From contig NZ_CAJQZC010000001.1 of assembly GCF_907164555.1 (NCBI RefSeq), forward strand, positions 62,001 through 126,000: 64,000 bases of DNA. The letters are read 5' to 3'. Origin of the DNA: Paraburkholderia saeva (GTDB taxonomy: Bacteria; Pseudomonadota; Gammaproteobacteria; Burkholderiales; Burkholderiaceae). The notes beneath the pieces were generated by a model. That model had not been told where the DNA came from. It searched no databases and saw only the letters and a program-made list of their open reading frames with translations. A program made the translations under genes and the position numbers. The number at the start of each line of letters is the position of its first letter. Positions within the stretch are counted from its first letter, which is position 1. Positions 17,967-27,436 of the stretch are shown one piece after another.

Positions 17967-18965
17967 ATGAAACGTAGAATTTTCCTCACGCTGGCAGCTG
18001 CAGCGGCGGGCGTGCTCTTCAACGCAACGGCAGCTCAGGCCGCCGATCCGGTGAAGATCGGTTTTCTGGTGAAGCAGCCCGAAGAGCCGTGGTTCCAGGA
18101 CGAGTGGAAGTTCGCGGAAATCGCTGCCAAGGAAAAAGGCTTCACGCTCGTGAAGATCGGCGCGCCGTCGGGCGAAAAGGTGATGAGCGCGATTGACAAC
18201 CTCTCCGCACAGAAGGCTCAGGGTTTCATCATCTGCACGCCGGACGTGAAGCTCGGACCGGGCATCGTGGCGAAGGCGAAAGCCGACGGCCTGAAGATGA
18301 TGACGGTCGATGACCGCCTCGTCGACGGCGCAGGCAAGCCCATCGAATCGGTGCCGCACATGGGCATTTCGGCTTACAACATCGGCAAGCAGGTCGGCGA
18401 CGGTCTGGCTGCTGAAATCAAGAAGCGCGGCTGGAACATGGCCGAAGTGGGCGCGATCGACGTGACCTACGAACAGCTGCCGACCGCGCATGACCGTACG
18501 TCGGGCGCCACCGACGCACTCGTCGCTGCAGGTTTCCCGAAGGCGAACGTGATTGCTGCGCCGCAAGCGAAGACCGATACGGAAAACGCTTTCAACGCAG
18601 CGAACATTGCGCTCACGAAGAACCCGCAGTTCAAGCACTGGGTTGCCTACGCGCTGAACGACGAAGGCGTGCTCGGCGCAGTGCGCGCAGCAGAAGGCCG
18701 CGGCTTCAAGGCGGACAACATGATCGGTATCGGCATCGGCGGTTCGGAATCGGCACTGAACGAATTCAAGAAGCCGAACCCGACGGGCTTCTTCGGCACC
18801 GTGATCATCAGCCCGAAGCGTCACGGCGAAGAAACCTCGACGCTGATGTACGACTGGATCAAGGACGGCAAGGAGCCGCCGAAGCTCACGCTGACGAGCG
18901 GCATGCTGGCTACGCGTGACAACGTCGGTGACGTGCGCGAAAAGATGGGTCTCGCATCGAAGTAA
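17967..18965 (+). CDS. araF: L-arabinose/D-galactose ABC transporter substrate-binding protein
   Basis: 332 residues. A signal peptide (MKRRIFLTLAAAAAG... ending AQA before ADP) targets it to the periplasm. The mature start VKIGFLVKQPEEPWFQDEW is nearly identical to the E. coli AraF motif, and FIICTPDVKLGPGIVAKA and IGIGIGGSESAL also match that family. It binds the sugar and delivers it to AraGH. AGGAGA lies 8 bases before the ATG. A 140-bp gap from the SDR gene allows its own promoter. Confidence 0.94.
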   Translation: MKRRIFLTLAAAAAGVLFNATAAQAADPVKIGFLVKQPEEPWFQDEWKFAEIAAKEKGFTLVKIGAPSGEKVMSAIDNLSAQKAQGFIICTPDVKLGPGIVAKAKADGLKMMTVDDRLVDGAGKPIESVPHMGISAYNIGKQVGDGLAAEIKKRGWNMAEVGAIDVTYEQLPTAHDRTSGATDALVAAGFPKANVIAAPQAKTDTENAFNAANIALTKNPQFKHWVAYALNDEGVLGAVRAAEGRGFKADNMIGIGIGGSESALNEFKKPNPTGFFGTVIISPKRHGEETSTLMYDWIKDGKEPPKLTLTSGMLATRDNVGDVREKMGLASK

Positions 18966-18991
18966 GCAGCAGGCAGTAACAGGCAGTAGAA

Positions 18992-19034
18992 CGGCGCGGC
19001 AGCGGAAGGCATGACATATCCGGTTGCCGCGCCG
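18992..19034 (+). other. Stable hairpin between araF and araG
   Basis: A perfect 10-bp stem, CGGCGCGGCA (18992-19001) with TGCCGCGCCG (19025-19034), encloses a 23-base loop. It lies 26 bases after the araF stop, with no T-run. Such hairpins after binding-protein genes commonly protect the upstream mRNA or attenuate read-through, so that the binding protein is made in excess. Confidence 0.6.
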
Positions 19035-19168
19035 GGCAACAGACGGCGCCCGGCAGACACGATGTGTCGAAGGGCGCCTTAAAAATCAGGGATGACAGGA
19101 CTTTTTGCGTGAGCGTGACGCCAGATTACGTGCGCATGCAGGACGTCCGCAATGTGAGGGGAAGCGAA

Positions 19169-20689
19169 GTGTCAGCGACGCTGCGTTTTGACAATATCGG
19201 CAAGGTGTTTCCAGGCGTGCGCGCGCTCGACGGTGTGTCCTTCGACGTGAACGTCGGCCAGGTGCACGGCCTGATGGGCGAGAACGGCGCGGGGAAATCG
19301 ACCCTGCTCAAGATTCTCGGCGGTGAGTATCAACCGGATTCCGGCCAGATCCTGATCGACGGCAACGACGTGCGTTTTCCGAGCGCGGCCGCATCGATCA
19401 GCGCGGGGATCGCGGTGATTCACCAGGAACTGCAATACGTGCCTGATCTGACCGTCGCAGAGAATCTGCTGCTCGGCCAGTTGCCGAATTCGCTCGGCTG
19501 GGTGAACAAGCGCGAAGCGAAGCGCTTCGTGCGCGAGCGTCTCGCCGCGATGGGCGTCGATCTCGACCCGAACGCGAAGTTGCGCAAGCTGTCGATCGCG
19601 CAACGGCAGATGGTCGAAATCTGCAAGGCGCTGATGCGTAACGCACGCGTCATTGCACTGGATGAACCGACAAGCTCGCTGTCGCACCGCGAAACCGAAG
19701 TGCTGTTCAAGCTCGTGCGCGATCTGCGCGCCGACAATCGCGCGCTGATCTACATCTCGCACCGTATGGACGAGATCTATCAGCTGTGCGACGCCTGCAC
19801 GATTTTCCGCGACGGCCGCAAGGTCGCCTCACATCCGACGCTCGAAGGCGTAAGCCGCGACACGATCGTGAGCGAGATGGTGGGTCGCGAAATCACGGAC
19901 ATCTGGAATTACAAGCCGCGTCCGCTCGGCGAAGTGCGCTTTGCGGCGAAGGCGATCGAAGGCCACGCGCTGAAAGAGCCGGCAACGTTCGAAGTGCGCC
20001 GCGGCGAGATCGTCGGTTTCTTCGGGCTGGTGGGCGCGGGCCGCAGCGAACTGATGCACCTCGTCTATGGCGCGGATCACAAGAAGGCCGGCGAAATCAT
20101 GCTCGACGGCAAGACGATCAAGGTACGCAGCGCCGGTGAAGCGATCAAACACGGCATCGTGCTGTGCCCGGAAGACCGCAAGGAAGAAGGCATCGTCGCG
20201 ATGGCGACCGTGTCGGAAAACATCAACATCAGCTGTCGCCGTCACTATCTGCGTGCGGGCCTCTTCCTCGACCGCAAGAAAGAGGCACAGACCGCTGACC
20301 GCTTCATCAAGCTCCTGAAGATCAAGACGCCGAGCCGTCGCCAGAAGATCCGTTTTCTGTCGGGCGGCAACCAGCAGAAGGCGATTCTTTCGCGCTGGCT
20401 CGCCGAACCGGATCTGAAAGTGGTGATTCTCGATGAACCGACGCGCGGTATCGACGTCGGCGCGAAGCATGAGATCTATAACGTGATCTATCAGCTTGCC
20501 GAGCGCGGCTGCGCGATTGTGATGATTTCGTCGGAACTGCCGGAAGTGCTGGGCGTGTCCGACCGCATCGTCGTGATGCGTCAGGGCCGGATCTCCGGCG
20601 AACTGAAGCGCGGCGAAGCCAATGAACAGGCCGTACTGAGCCTTGCGCTGCCGCAAAGCTCGACAGAACCCGCCGCGCAGGCGGCGTGA
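19169..20689 (+). CDS. araG: L-arabinose ABC transporter ATP-binding protein
   Basis: 506 residues from the GTG at 19169, which has GAGGGG about 8 bases upstream. E. coli AraG has 504, and the longer reading frame from 19064 adds 35 non-conserved residues. It is a tandem-ATPase sugar importer subunit. The first domain has [27 protein letters not shown] and [10 protein letters not shown]. The second has the degenerate Walker [29 protein letters not shown] and [13 protein letters not shown]. The N-terminal [20 protein letters not shown] matches the AraG/RbsA/MglA group. Its context, with AraF, gives the specificity. Confidence 0.94.
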   Translation: MSATLRFDNIGKVFPGVRALDGVSFDVNVGQVHGLMGENGAGKSTLLKILGGEYQPDSGQILIDGNDVRFPSAAASISAGIAVIHQELQYVPDLTVAENLLLGQLPNSLGWVNKREAKRFVRERLAAMGVDLDPNAKLRKLSIAQRQMVEICKALMRNARVIALDEPTSSLSHRETEVLFKLVRDLRADNRALIYISHRMDEIYQLCDACTIFRDGRKVASHPTLEGVSRDTIVSEMVGREITDIWNYKPRPLGEVRFAAKAIEGHALKEPATFEVRRGEIVGFFGLVGAGRSELMHLVYGADHKKAGEIMLDGKTIKVRSAGEAIKHGIVLCPEDRKEEGIVAMATVSENINISCRRHYLRAGLFLDRKKEAQTADRFIKLLKIKTPSRRQKIRFLSGGNQQKAILSRWLAEPDLKVVILDEPTRGIDVGAKHEIYNVIYQLAERGCAIVMISSELPEVLGVSDRIVVMRQGRISGELKRGEANEQAVLSLALPQSSTEPAAQAA

Positions 20690-20769
20690 TTTTCACCGGA
20701 CAAAGATCGCTGATTGCGGTTATCTAGTTACCCGTCCGACAACCCGTGGGGAACGGGAGGAGTTATCAA

Positions 20770-21786
20770 ATGCAAGCCAGAGAAAACCTCGCGCAACAGG
20801 CCGCCAAGAGCGCCGCTGATGCGTTGATTCCGCAAACCAGCGACAAGCAGAAATGGTGGCAGCACGTCACCGAGTACAGCCTGATCGTGATCTTCGTCGT
20901 GATGTTCCTGACGATGTCGCTTACCGTCGATCACTTCTTTTCGATCGACAACATGCTCGGTCTCGCGCTGTCGATCTCGCAGATCGGCATGGTCGCGTGC
21001 ACGATGATGTTCTGTCTCGCGTCGCGTGACTTCGACCTTTCGGTCGGCTCGACCGTCGCGTTCGCCGGCGTGCTTTGCGCAATGGTGCTGAACGCCACCG
21101 GTAACACGTTCATCGCGATCGTCGCGGCGGTCGTGGCGGGCGGTGTGATCGGCTTCGTGAACGGCGCGGTCATCGCGTATCTGCGCATCAACGCGCTGAT
21201 CACGACGCTCGCAACGATGGAAATCGTCCGCGGCCTCGGCTTCATCGTGTCGCATGGTCAGGCCGTGGGCGTGTCGTCGGATACGTTCATCGCGCTGGGC
21301 GGCCTGTCGTTCTTCGGCGTTTCGCTGCCGATCTGGGTCACGCTGATCTGCTTCATCGTGTTCGGCGTGCTGCTGAACCAGACTGTCTACGGCCGCAACA
21401 CGCTCGCGATCGGTGGCAACCCGGAAGCGTCGCGTCTTGCCGGTATCAACGTCGAACGCACGCGCGTCTACATCTTCCTGATCCAGGGCGCGGTGACGGC
21501 GCTGGCCGGTGTGATTCTCGCGTCGCGTATCACGTCGGGTCAGCCGAACGCCGCTGAAGGCTTCGAGCTGAACGTGATTTCGGCGTGCGTGCTGGGCGGC
21601 GTATCGCTGCTCGGCGGCCGCGCTACGATCTCGGGCGTGGTGATCGGCGTGCTGATCATGGGCACCGTCGAAAACGTGATGAACCTGCTCAACATCGACG
21701 CGTTCTACCAGTACCTCGTGCGCGGCGCGATCCTGCTGGCCGCCGTGCTGCTCGACCAGTTGAAGAACCGCGGTTCGCGTGATTAA
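20770..21786 (+). CDS. araH: L-arabinose ABC transporter permease
   Basis: 338 residues from the ATG at 20770 (GGGAGGAG about 7 bases upstream). An in-frame start at 20746 is less likely. Multiple transmembrane helices (YSLIVIFVVMFLTMSL and others) form the RbsC/AraH-type permease. The conserved segments SVGSTVAFAGVL, GFVNGAVIAYLRINALITTLATM, YGRNTLAIGGNPEASRLAGI and the C-terminal GGVSLLGGRATISGVVIG identify the family. It forms the channel of the AraFGH importer. Confidence 0.94.
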   Translation: MQARENLAQQAAKSAADALIPQTSDKQKWWQHVTEYSLIVIFVVMFLTMSLTVDHFFSIDNMLGLALSISQIGMVACTMMFCLASRDFDLSVGSTVAFAGVLCAMVLNATGNTFIAIVAAVVAGGVIGFVNGAVIAYLRINALITTLATMEIVRGLGFIVSHGQAVGVSSDTFIALGGLSFFGVSLPIWVTLICFIVFGVLLNQTVYGRNTLAIGGNPEASRLAGINVERTRVYIFLIQGAVTALAGVILASRITSGQPNAAEGFELNVISACVLGGVSLLGGRATISGVVIGVLIMGTVENVMNLLNIDAFYQYLVRGAILLAAVLLDQLKNRGSRD

Positions 21787-21811
21787 TCTTTGTTATTGAA
21801 GGAATCGAACG

Positions 21812-22612
21812 ATGTCGTCTCCGGCCAATGCGAATGAACGTCAGGCGGATAGCGCGTTTGCACGCTATCCGAGTCTTACCGGCCGCACGGTGCTGATCAC
21901 CGGCGGTGCAACCGGCATCGGCGCATCGTTCGTCGAACACTTCGCGGCGCAGGGCGCACGTGTGGCGTTCTTCGATCTGGACGCGAGCGCCGGCGAAGCG
22001 CTTGCCGACGAACTCGGCGATTCGCGTCACAAGCCGCTGTTTTTGCCGTGCGATCTCACCGACCTCGACGCGCTGAAGAAGGCAATCGCCGACGTGCGCG
22101 CGGCGCTCGGCCCGATCACCGTGCTCGTGAACAACGCAGCGAACGACAAGCGCCACAAGATCGCCGACGTCACGCCCGAGTTTTTCGACGCGGGCATCGC
22201 CGTCAACATCCGTCACCAGTTTTTCGCGGCGCAGGCCGTGGTCGACGACATGAAAGCGGCCGGCGGCGGCTCGATCATCAATCTCGGCTCGATCAGCTGG
22301 ATGCTGAAAAACGGCGGCTATCCGGTGTACGTGACGTCGAAAGCGGCGGTTCAGGGACTCACGCGCGGCCTCGCGCGCGATCTCGGCCCGTTCAATATTC
22401 GCGTCAATACGCTGGTGCCGGGCTGGGTGATGACCGAAAAGCAGAAGCGCCTGTGGCTCGACGACGCGGGTCGCGAAGCGATCAAGCAGGGTCAGTGCAT
22501 CGACAGCGAACTGATGCCTGAGGACCTCGCGCGCATGGCGCTCTTCCTCGCCTCGGATGACAGCCGCATGATCACCGCGCAGGACGTCATCGTGGACGGA
22601 GGCTGGGCATGA
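21812..22612 (+). CDS. SDR-family aldose 1-dehydrogenase (galactose/arabinose)
   Basis: 266 residues. It is a classical SDR: ITGGATGIGASFV loop, VLVNNAANDKRHK, and catalytic Ser in INLGSISWMLKNGG with YVTSKAAVQGL supplying Tyr and Lys. The sequence LVPGWVMTEKQKRLWLDDAGREA is characteristic of bacterial L-arabinose/D-galactose/D-xylose 1-dehydrogenases of this subgroup (from recollection). It would oxidise the imported sugar to its lactone. Its stop overlaps the start of the lactonase gene, which acts on that product, so it is the better candidate of the two SDRs for the first oxidation step. Confidence 0.85.
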   Translation: MSSPANANERQADSAFARYPSLTGRTVLITGGATGIGASFVEHFAAQGARVAFFDLDASAGEALADELGDSRHKPLFLPCDLTDLDALKKAIADVRAALGPITVLVNNAANDKRHKIADVTPEFFDAGIAVNIRHQFFAAQAVVDDMKAAGGGSIINLGSISWMLKNGGYPVYVTSKAAVQGLTRGLARDLGPFNIRVNTLVPGWVMTEKQKRLWLDDAGREAIKQGQCIDSELMPEDLARMALFLASDDSRMITAQDVIVDGGWA

Positions 22613-23517
22613 GCGTGGCGGCGCGCCAACAGCAGGCGGCGCTCCTCATCGACGCAAAATGCCGCCTCGGTGAAGGCGCGACATGGTGCGCGCGTACCGG
22701 GCGCTTCTACTGGACGGACATCGAGGGCGCGCGCCTGTGGCGTTACGATCCGGCCGATGGTCAGAGCACGTTCTGGCCGATGCCCGAGCGACTCGCGACG
22801 TTCGCGCTCTGTGCCGACCCGCATTACCTGCTGCTCGGCCTCGCGTCGCACCTCGCGTTTTTCGATCTCGCGACCGGCGAGACGCGGCATATCGTCGACG
22901 TCGAGCCTGGTTTGAAGACGCGCGTCAACGACGGCCGCTGTGACCGTCAGGGCCGTTTTGTATTCGGAACGAAAGACGAGGCGTCGCCGGTTGCGACCGT
23001 GGGCGGCTTTTATCGCCTGAATCATGATCTGACGCTAGAACGTTTGCCATTGCCATCGCCCGCAATTGCGAACAGTATTGCGTTCAGTCCGGACGGCGCG
23101 ACGATGTACTACTGCGATTCGCCGGCCCGCACGATCCGCATATGTGCATACGGCGAGGACGGCAGCATTTCCGGTGACCGCCTGTTCGTGACGCTGACGG
23201 ACGCGACCGGCGAGCCGGATGGCTCGACAGTCGATCGCGACGGCGGCCTGTGGAACGCGCAGTGGGGTGGCTCGCGCGTGGTGCGCTATGGCGCTGACGG
23301 CGTCGAAACCGCGCGTGTCACGGTGCCGACTGCGCAACCCAGTTGCGTCGCGCTGGGCGGCGCGCAACTGGGCACGCTGTACATTACGAGCGCGCGCGTC
23401 GATCTCGACGCGGCGGCGCTCAGCACGGACACGCGGGCAGGTGGTGTTTTCATCGCGACGCCCGACGCGCGTGGCTTGCCGGAACCGCTTTTTCAGGGTG
23501 CGCCGGCGCAGCGTTAA
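22609..23517 (+). CDS. SMP-30/gluconolactonase family sugar lactonase
   Basis: 302 residues. It is a six-bladed beta-propeller lactonase: the metal-binding Glu in LGEGATWCARTGRFYWTDIEG, the Asn/Asp positions in TRVNDGRCDRQGRFVFG, NSIAFSPDGATMYYCDSP, and EPDGSTVDRDGGLWNAQWGG. It hydrolyses the galactono- or arabinonolactone formed by the preceding dehydrogenase to the aldonate. The ATG overlaps the dehydrogenase TGA (ATGA), so the two are translationally coupled. Confidence 0.92.
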   Translation: MSVAARQQQAALLIDAKCRLGEGATWCARTGRFYWTDIEGARLWRYDPADGQSTFWPMPERLATFALCADPHYLLLGLASHLAFFDLATGETRHIVDVEPGLKTRVNDGRCDRQGRFVFGTKDEASPVATVGGFYRLNHDLTLERLPLPSPAIANSIAFSPDGATMYYCDSPARTIRICAYGEDGSISGDRLFVTLTDATGEPDGSTVDRDGGLWNAQWGGSRVVRYGADGVETARVTVPTAQPSCVALGGAQLGTLYITSARVDLDAAALSTDTRAGGVFIATPDARGLPEPLFQGAPAQR

Positions 23518-23709
23518 GCACCCGGCGTGTCGTTTGCGCCGGGCATTGCAGGCAGACCGTTTCGAATCACCGGCGACAAGGGCAGGGCTGCATTCGCAGA
23601 TGTTGCACCACGCTGTACGACGTTAAAGAGGCGACCGGCATGCCGAGTGGCCCGCACGATTTCCCGTCGATGACGACGGCAATGTTTGACGCCTCTCGAG
23701 GAGACTGAC

Positions 23710-24762
23710 ATGACTGTCACGAATTCCGTTGGCTCGTCTTCATCGCAGTCGCGCCGCGCGAGACTGGCCGCGGCTGCCACCCCTGTGCTACCCGGACCCA
23801 GTACCTCGGCCGTCGCGACCGGCACGACGGTCGCGGGCGATATCGCTTCCGTCACGCTTTCAAATGCACAACTGCGGCTCGACGTCGCCCCGCTGCTCGG
23901 TGGCGGCGTGACCCGTTTCGACTACCGCAGCGACGGTGGCCTCGTACCGATTTTTCGCCGCTGCCGCCACGTCGCGAGCGATACCGATCCGAACGAGCTC
24001 GCCTGTTACCCGCTGCTGCCGTATTCGAACCGGATCGGCGGCGGTCAGTTCAGCTTTTCGGGCCGCTCGATCGACGTGCCGCTCAACCGTGACGGCGAAG
24101 CGCTGCCGATTCACGGCGACGGCTGGCTCGCGCAATGGCAGGTCGCCGATACCGATGACCAGAGCGTGCGTTTGACGCTCGATCGCAGCCAGGGCAAACC
24201 GTACGCGTATCGTGCGATGCAGATGTACACGCTCGACGGTCCCGCGTTGATCATCACGCTCGAAATCGAAAACACCGGGCGCGAAGCGTTACCGTTCGGT
24301 CTCGGGATTCACCCGTTTCTGCCGCGCGATGCGGGCACGGAACTGTCGGCTGCGGCCGGCGGCCTGTGGCTCGCCGGCGACGACTGGCTGCCGATGCGGC
24401 ACGTTCCCGCTCCGCCCGCGTGGCAGTTTGGCGTCGCGTATCCGCTGCCGGAGACGATGGTGAACCATGCGTTTACCGGCTGGAGCGGGCGCACGGCGGT
24501 CGTGTGGCCGAAGCGCCGCCTGTCACTCACGATCGCCGCCGATACCGATTACTACGTGCTGTACACGCCGCCGTCGAAAGACTTCTTCTGCTTCGAACCC
24601 GTCGACCATCCGATCAACGCGATGAACCTGCCCGGCGGCGCGGCCGCGAATGGCATGACGGTGCTCGCGCGCGGCGAACGGCTGAGGCGTCAGTTCACGT
24701 TCACGGTCGAGCGGACCGGCATGCGTTCGACCGCCGGTGCGCGGGGGCATGGGCGGCAGTAG
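23710..24762 (+). CDS. Aldose 1-epimerase (mutarotase) family protein
   Basis: 350 residues from the ATG at 23710 with GAGGAG upstream. The first ~45 residues are low complexity, then a galactose mutarotase-like beta-sandwich follows: LACYPLLPYSNRIGGGQFSF, the His in LPIHGDGWLAQW, GLGIHPFLPRDAG, and the C-terminal FCFEPVDHPINAMNLPGG with the catalytic-type Glu. It interconverts sugar anomers so the dehydrogenase receives the right form. It ends the galactose/arabinose cluster. Confidence 0.88.
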   Translation: MTVTNSVGSSSSQSRRARLAAAATPVLPGPSTSAVATGTTVAGDIASVTLSNAQLRLDVAPLLGGGVTRFDYRSDGGLVPIFRRCRHVASDTDPNELACYPLLPYSNRIGGGQFSFSGRSIDVPLNRDGEALPIHGDGWLAQWQVADTDDQSVRLTLDRSQGKPYAYRAMQMYTLDGPALIITLEIENTGREALPFGLGIHPFLPRDAGTELSAAAGGLWLAGDDWLPMRHVPAPPAWQFGVAYPLPETMVNHAFTGWSGRTAVVWPKRRLSLTIAADTDYYVLYTPPSKDFFCFEPVDHPINAMNLPGGAAANGMTVLARGERLRRQFTFTVERTGMRSTAGARGHGRQ

Positions 24763-24942
24763 CGCGTCCAGGTTTGCCGCGCTCCGGGCGTTCGTCCATT
24801 GATCGGGACATGCGCCACGTGCGTCAGGTGCGCGGCGGGCACTGCTGCGCTGCGTCGTGTGTGAGGGCGCTGGGCCCGAAAGGCGACGACGCCGGGTAAA
24901 ATACGCGCCTTATCCGCTAATGGCTCGTCGCGAGTTTTCACC

Positions 24943-25758
24943 ATGTCCTCATTCATCCAGACACTCAACGACGCGTGGCAGCGCACGAACTCCCTGCTGT
25001 GCGTCGGCCTCGACCCCGAGCCCACGAAATTTCCCGGCGCGCTGGCGAACCGGCCGGACGCCATTTTCGATTTCTGCCGCACCATCGTCGATGCGACCGC
25101 GCCGTATGCGTCGTCGTTCAAGCCGCAGATCGCGTACTTCGCCGCACACCGCGCCGAAGACCAGCTCGAACAGCTGATCGCCCACATCCACGCGCATCAC
25201 CCGGGTTTGCCGGTGATTCTCGATGCGAAGCGCGGCGATATCGGCAGCACCGCCGAGCAGTACGCGCGCGAAGCATTCGAGCGCTATCGTGCGGACGCTG
25301 TCACGGTGAACCCGTATATGGGCTTCGATTCGATCGAGCCGTATCTCGAACACGCGGGCAAAGGCGTGATCGTGCTGTGCCGCACGTCGAACGCGGGTGG
25401 TTCGGACCTGCAATTTCTGGAGACGGGCGGGCGTCCGCTGTATCAGGTCGTCGCGGGGCTCGCGGCAGAAAAGTGGAACGCGAGCGGCGAACTCGGGCTC
25501 GTGGTGGGTGCGACGTTCCCGAAGGAAATCGAAGCGGTGCGCGGCATTGTCGGCGACATGCCACTGCTGATTCCGGGCATCGGCGCACAGGGCGGCGATG
25601 TCGATGCGACGGTGCGTGCGGGACGCACGGCGGCCAACACCGGCATGCTGATCAACTCGTCCCGCGCGATCATCTACGCCGGCAAGGGCGATGACTTCGC
25701 CGATGCCGCAGCGAGCGCCGCCCGCGAGACGCGGGACCTGATCAACCAGTATCGCTAG
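24943..25758 (+). CDS. pyrF: Orotidine 5'-phosphate decarboxylase (type 2)
   Basis: 271 residues. It makes UMP from OMP in pyrimidine synthesis. It belongs to the longer type 2 PyrF subfamily: N-terminal [14 protein letters not shown], catalytic Asp-x-Lys-x2-Asp in [34 protein letters not shown], and the phosphate region [15 protein letters not shown]. It is a single gene, convergent with the cupin gene 20 bp beyond its stop. Confidence 0.96.
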   Translation: MSSFIQTLNDAWQRTNSLLCVGLDPEPTKFPGALANRPDAIFDFCRTIVDATAPYASSFKPQIAYFAAHRAEDQLEQLIAHIHAHHPGLPVILDAKRGDIGSTAEQYAREAFERYRADAVTVNPYMGFDSIEPYLEHAGKGVIVLCRTSNAGGSDLQFLETGGRPLYQVVAGLAAEKWNASGELGLVVGATFPKEIEAVRGIVGDMPLLIPGIGAQGGDVDATVRAGRTAANTGMLINSSRAIIYAGKGDDFADAAASAARETRDLINQYR

Positions 25759-25778
25759 CCGTGAAACTGGGGCAGGGA

Positions 25779-26297
25779 TTATGCAGCGCGTGAGGCCGGC
25801 CCCAGTCGCATCACGGTATCGCGATGCGCCGGATAGGCCTTGAGCAGCGCATCCACGCTTGCCAGCTCGAATTCGCTGAATTCGAATCCCGGAGCGACCG
25901 TGCAACCGACAAGCGCGTAGCTGGCCGGGTCGACGCACTCCGCAGCAAACCACTGGCCGGCTGGCACGACCACCTGAAATACGGCATCCGCATGCACGAG
26001 TGCGTTGCCCAGCCGATGTGATGTCAGGTGCCCGCGTTCATCGAGGACGTGAACGTAAAGCGGCTCGCCGGCATAAAAATGCCAGACTTCGTCGGATCGG
26101 ATGCGGTGCCACGCTGAATGCGCGCCGTCCGCGAGCAGATAGTAGATCGCGGTCGAAGCCGAGCGCGTCTTTGCCGAATCCTTCCGCGCCACTTCTGCTG
26201 TCGAGCGATACGTCTCGCGGTAAAAACCGCCTTCAGGATGCGGCTGCAGATCGAATTGGCGGATCAACTCGGCTTTTTCGGTAGCGGGTGTGTTCAT
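25779..26297 (-). CDS. Cupin (DUF985 family) protein
   Basis: 172 residues from the ATG at 26295-26297 (MNTPATEKAELIRQFDLQPH). One cupin-5/DUF985 domain: HPEGGFYRETYRS, TAIYYLLADGAHSAWHRI, DEVWHFYAGEPLYVHVL, and VVPAGQWFAAE with CTVAPGFEFSEFELA. The family is often annotated only as cupin; no reaction can be assigned. It is the last gene of the thiL-pgpA-pncC group and 61 bp after pncC. Confidence 0.85.
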   Translation of the reverse strand: MNTPATEKAELIRQFDLQPHPEGGFYRETYRSTAEVARKDSAKTRSASTAIYYLLADGAHSAWHRIRSDEVWHFYAGEPLYVHVLDERGHLTSHRLGNALVHADAVFQVVVPAGQWFAAECVDPASYALVGCTVAPGFEFSEFELASVDALLKAYPAHRDTVMRLGPASRAA

Positions 26298-26358
26298 CGG
26301 AAGCGTGTAAGCGGATTGGCTGCGGACGAACCGGGTCCGGCCTGCATGAACGGAGGGA

Positions 26359-26859
26359 CTAGCGTTCCTGCTCATCGAGCAGCAGAAGCACGCCGCGCAA
26401 CGCATGTTCGGCGGCCTGAACGCGGATCCTGTTGCGATCGCCCTTGAACACGACCGTTTCGACTTTGGTATGCAGGCGGTTCGTCCAGCCGAACGACACC
26501 ATGCCGACCGGCTTCGTTTCCGTCCCACCGCCCGGCCCGGCGACCCCGGTGATTGCCAGCGACACCTGTGCGCGGCTGTTGCGCAGCGCACCTTCGGCCA
26601 TGGCGCGCGCCACCTGTTCGCTCACGGCGCCGTGTCTGTCGATCAGGTCTGCGGGCACGCCGATCATTTCGGTCTTCGCCTGATTGGAATACGTGACGAA
26701 GCCGCGCTCGAACCAGCCGCTACTGCCGGATATGTCCGTCATGGCGGTCGCGACCATGCCGCCCGTGCAGGATTCAGCGGTAGTGAGCATCAGCCGCTCG
26801 TCGCGCAAGCGGTTGCCCACGCGAATCGCAAGTTGATGGACGACGGAATCGGTAGCCAT
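26359..26859 (-). CDS. pncC: CinA-like nicotinamide-nucleotide amidohydrolase
   Basis: 166 residues from the ATG at 26857-26859. It is the stand-alone C-terminal CinA domain. It deamidates nicotinamide mononucleotide to nicotinate mononucleotide in pyridine nucleotide salvage. Motifs are LTTAESCTGGMVATAMTDISGSS, GFVTYSNQAKTEMIGV, SLAITGVAGPGGGTETKPVG, with the catalytic Ser in AESCTGG. The gene follows pgpA with a 25-bp gap. Confidence 0.92.
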   Translation of the reverse strand: MATDSVVHQLAIRVGNRLRDERLMLTTAESCTGGMVATAMTDISGSSGWFERGFVTYSNQAKTEMIGVPADLIDRHGAVSEQVARAMAEGALRNSRAQVSLAITGVAGPGGGTETKPVGMVSFGWTNRLHTKVETVVFKGDRNRIRVQAAEHALRGVLLLLDEQER

Positions 26860-26884
26860 GCGTATGTCCGGTAACGTGCGTCGG

Positions 26885-27436
26885 TCAGACCGACATGCGC
26901 CACAGCGCAATGACGAGGAGCGTGAAGAACGCGGCGACGAGGTCATCGAACATGATGCCGAATCCGCCTTTCAGTTTGCGATCGAAATAGCGGATGGGAG
27001 GCGGCTTCACCATGTCGAAGAAGCGGAACACGATGAATGCCCACAACTGGCCGGTGAACGTGATGGGCGTCACCATCAGCAACACGAGCCAGAACGCGAC
27101 AATCTCGTCCCACACGACGGGCGACGGGTCTTCGATGCCGAGGCGCTTCGCCGTGAATCCCGAAATGCTGATGCCGGCGCAAAAGCCGACCGCGATCAGG
27201 ATGCCCCACTCGATCACCGTCAGGTAGCGGCTGAACGCAGCGAACGACGCCCACGCGAACAACGTGCCGAACGTGCCCGGCGCAATGGGCGAAAGCCCGC
27301 TGCCGAACCCGAGCGAAATCAGATGCAGCGGATGCGACAGCATGAAACGCGCTGTTGCGCGGCGCGGCCGCGGTGCGCCCGGATCGGGCGAGGGCGTGAG
27401 GTCGTCGACGGGGCCGAGCGGTGGTTCAGTCTGCAT
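26885..27436 (-). CDS. pgpA: Phosphatidylglycerophosphatase A
   Basis: 183 residues. It dephosphorylates phosphatidylglycerol phosphate in the inner membrane. A ~30-residue Pro-rich N-terminus precedes the PgpA core: GFGSGLSPIAPGTFGTLFAW, then several hydrophobic helices and RFFDMVKPPPIRYFDRKLKGGFGIMFDD. The start overlaps the end of thiL by 11 bases, a thiL-pgpA coupling common in proteobacteria. Confidence 0.94.
   Translation of the reverse strand: MQTEPPLGPVDDLTPSPDPGAPRPRRATARFMLSHPLHLISLGFGSGLSPIAPGTFGTLFAWASFAAFSRYLTVIEWGILIAVGFCAGISISGFTAKRLGIEDPSPVVWDEIVAFWLVLLMVTPITFTGQLWAFIVFRFFDMVKPPPIRYFDRKLKGGFGIMFDDLVAAFFTLLVIALWRMSV

Noticed and set aside
19064..19168. A 35-residue N-terminal extension of AraG from a GTG at 19064
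   Set aside because: It is not conserved with AraG and lies 30 bases after the intergenic hairpin. The GTG at 19169 has a good ribosome site and gives the family length.
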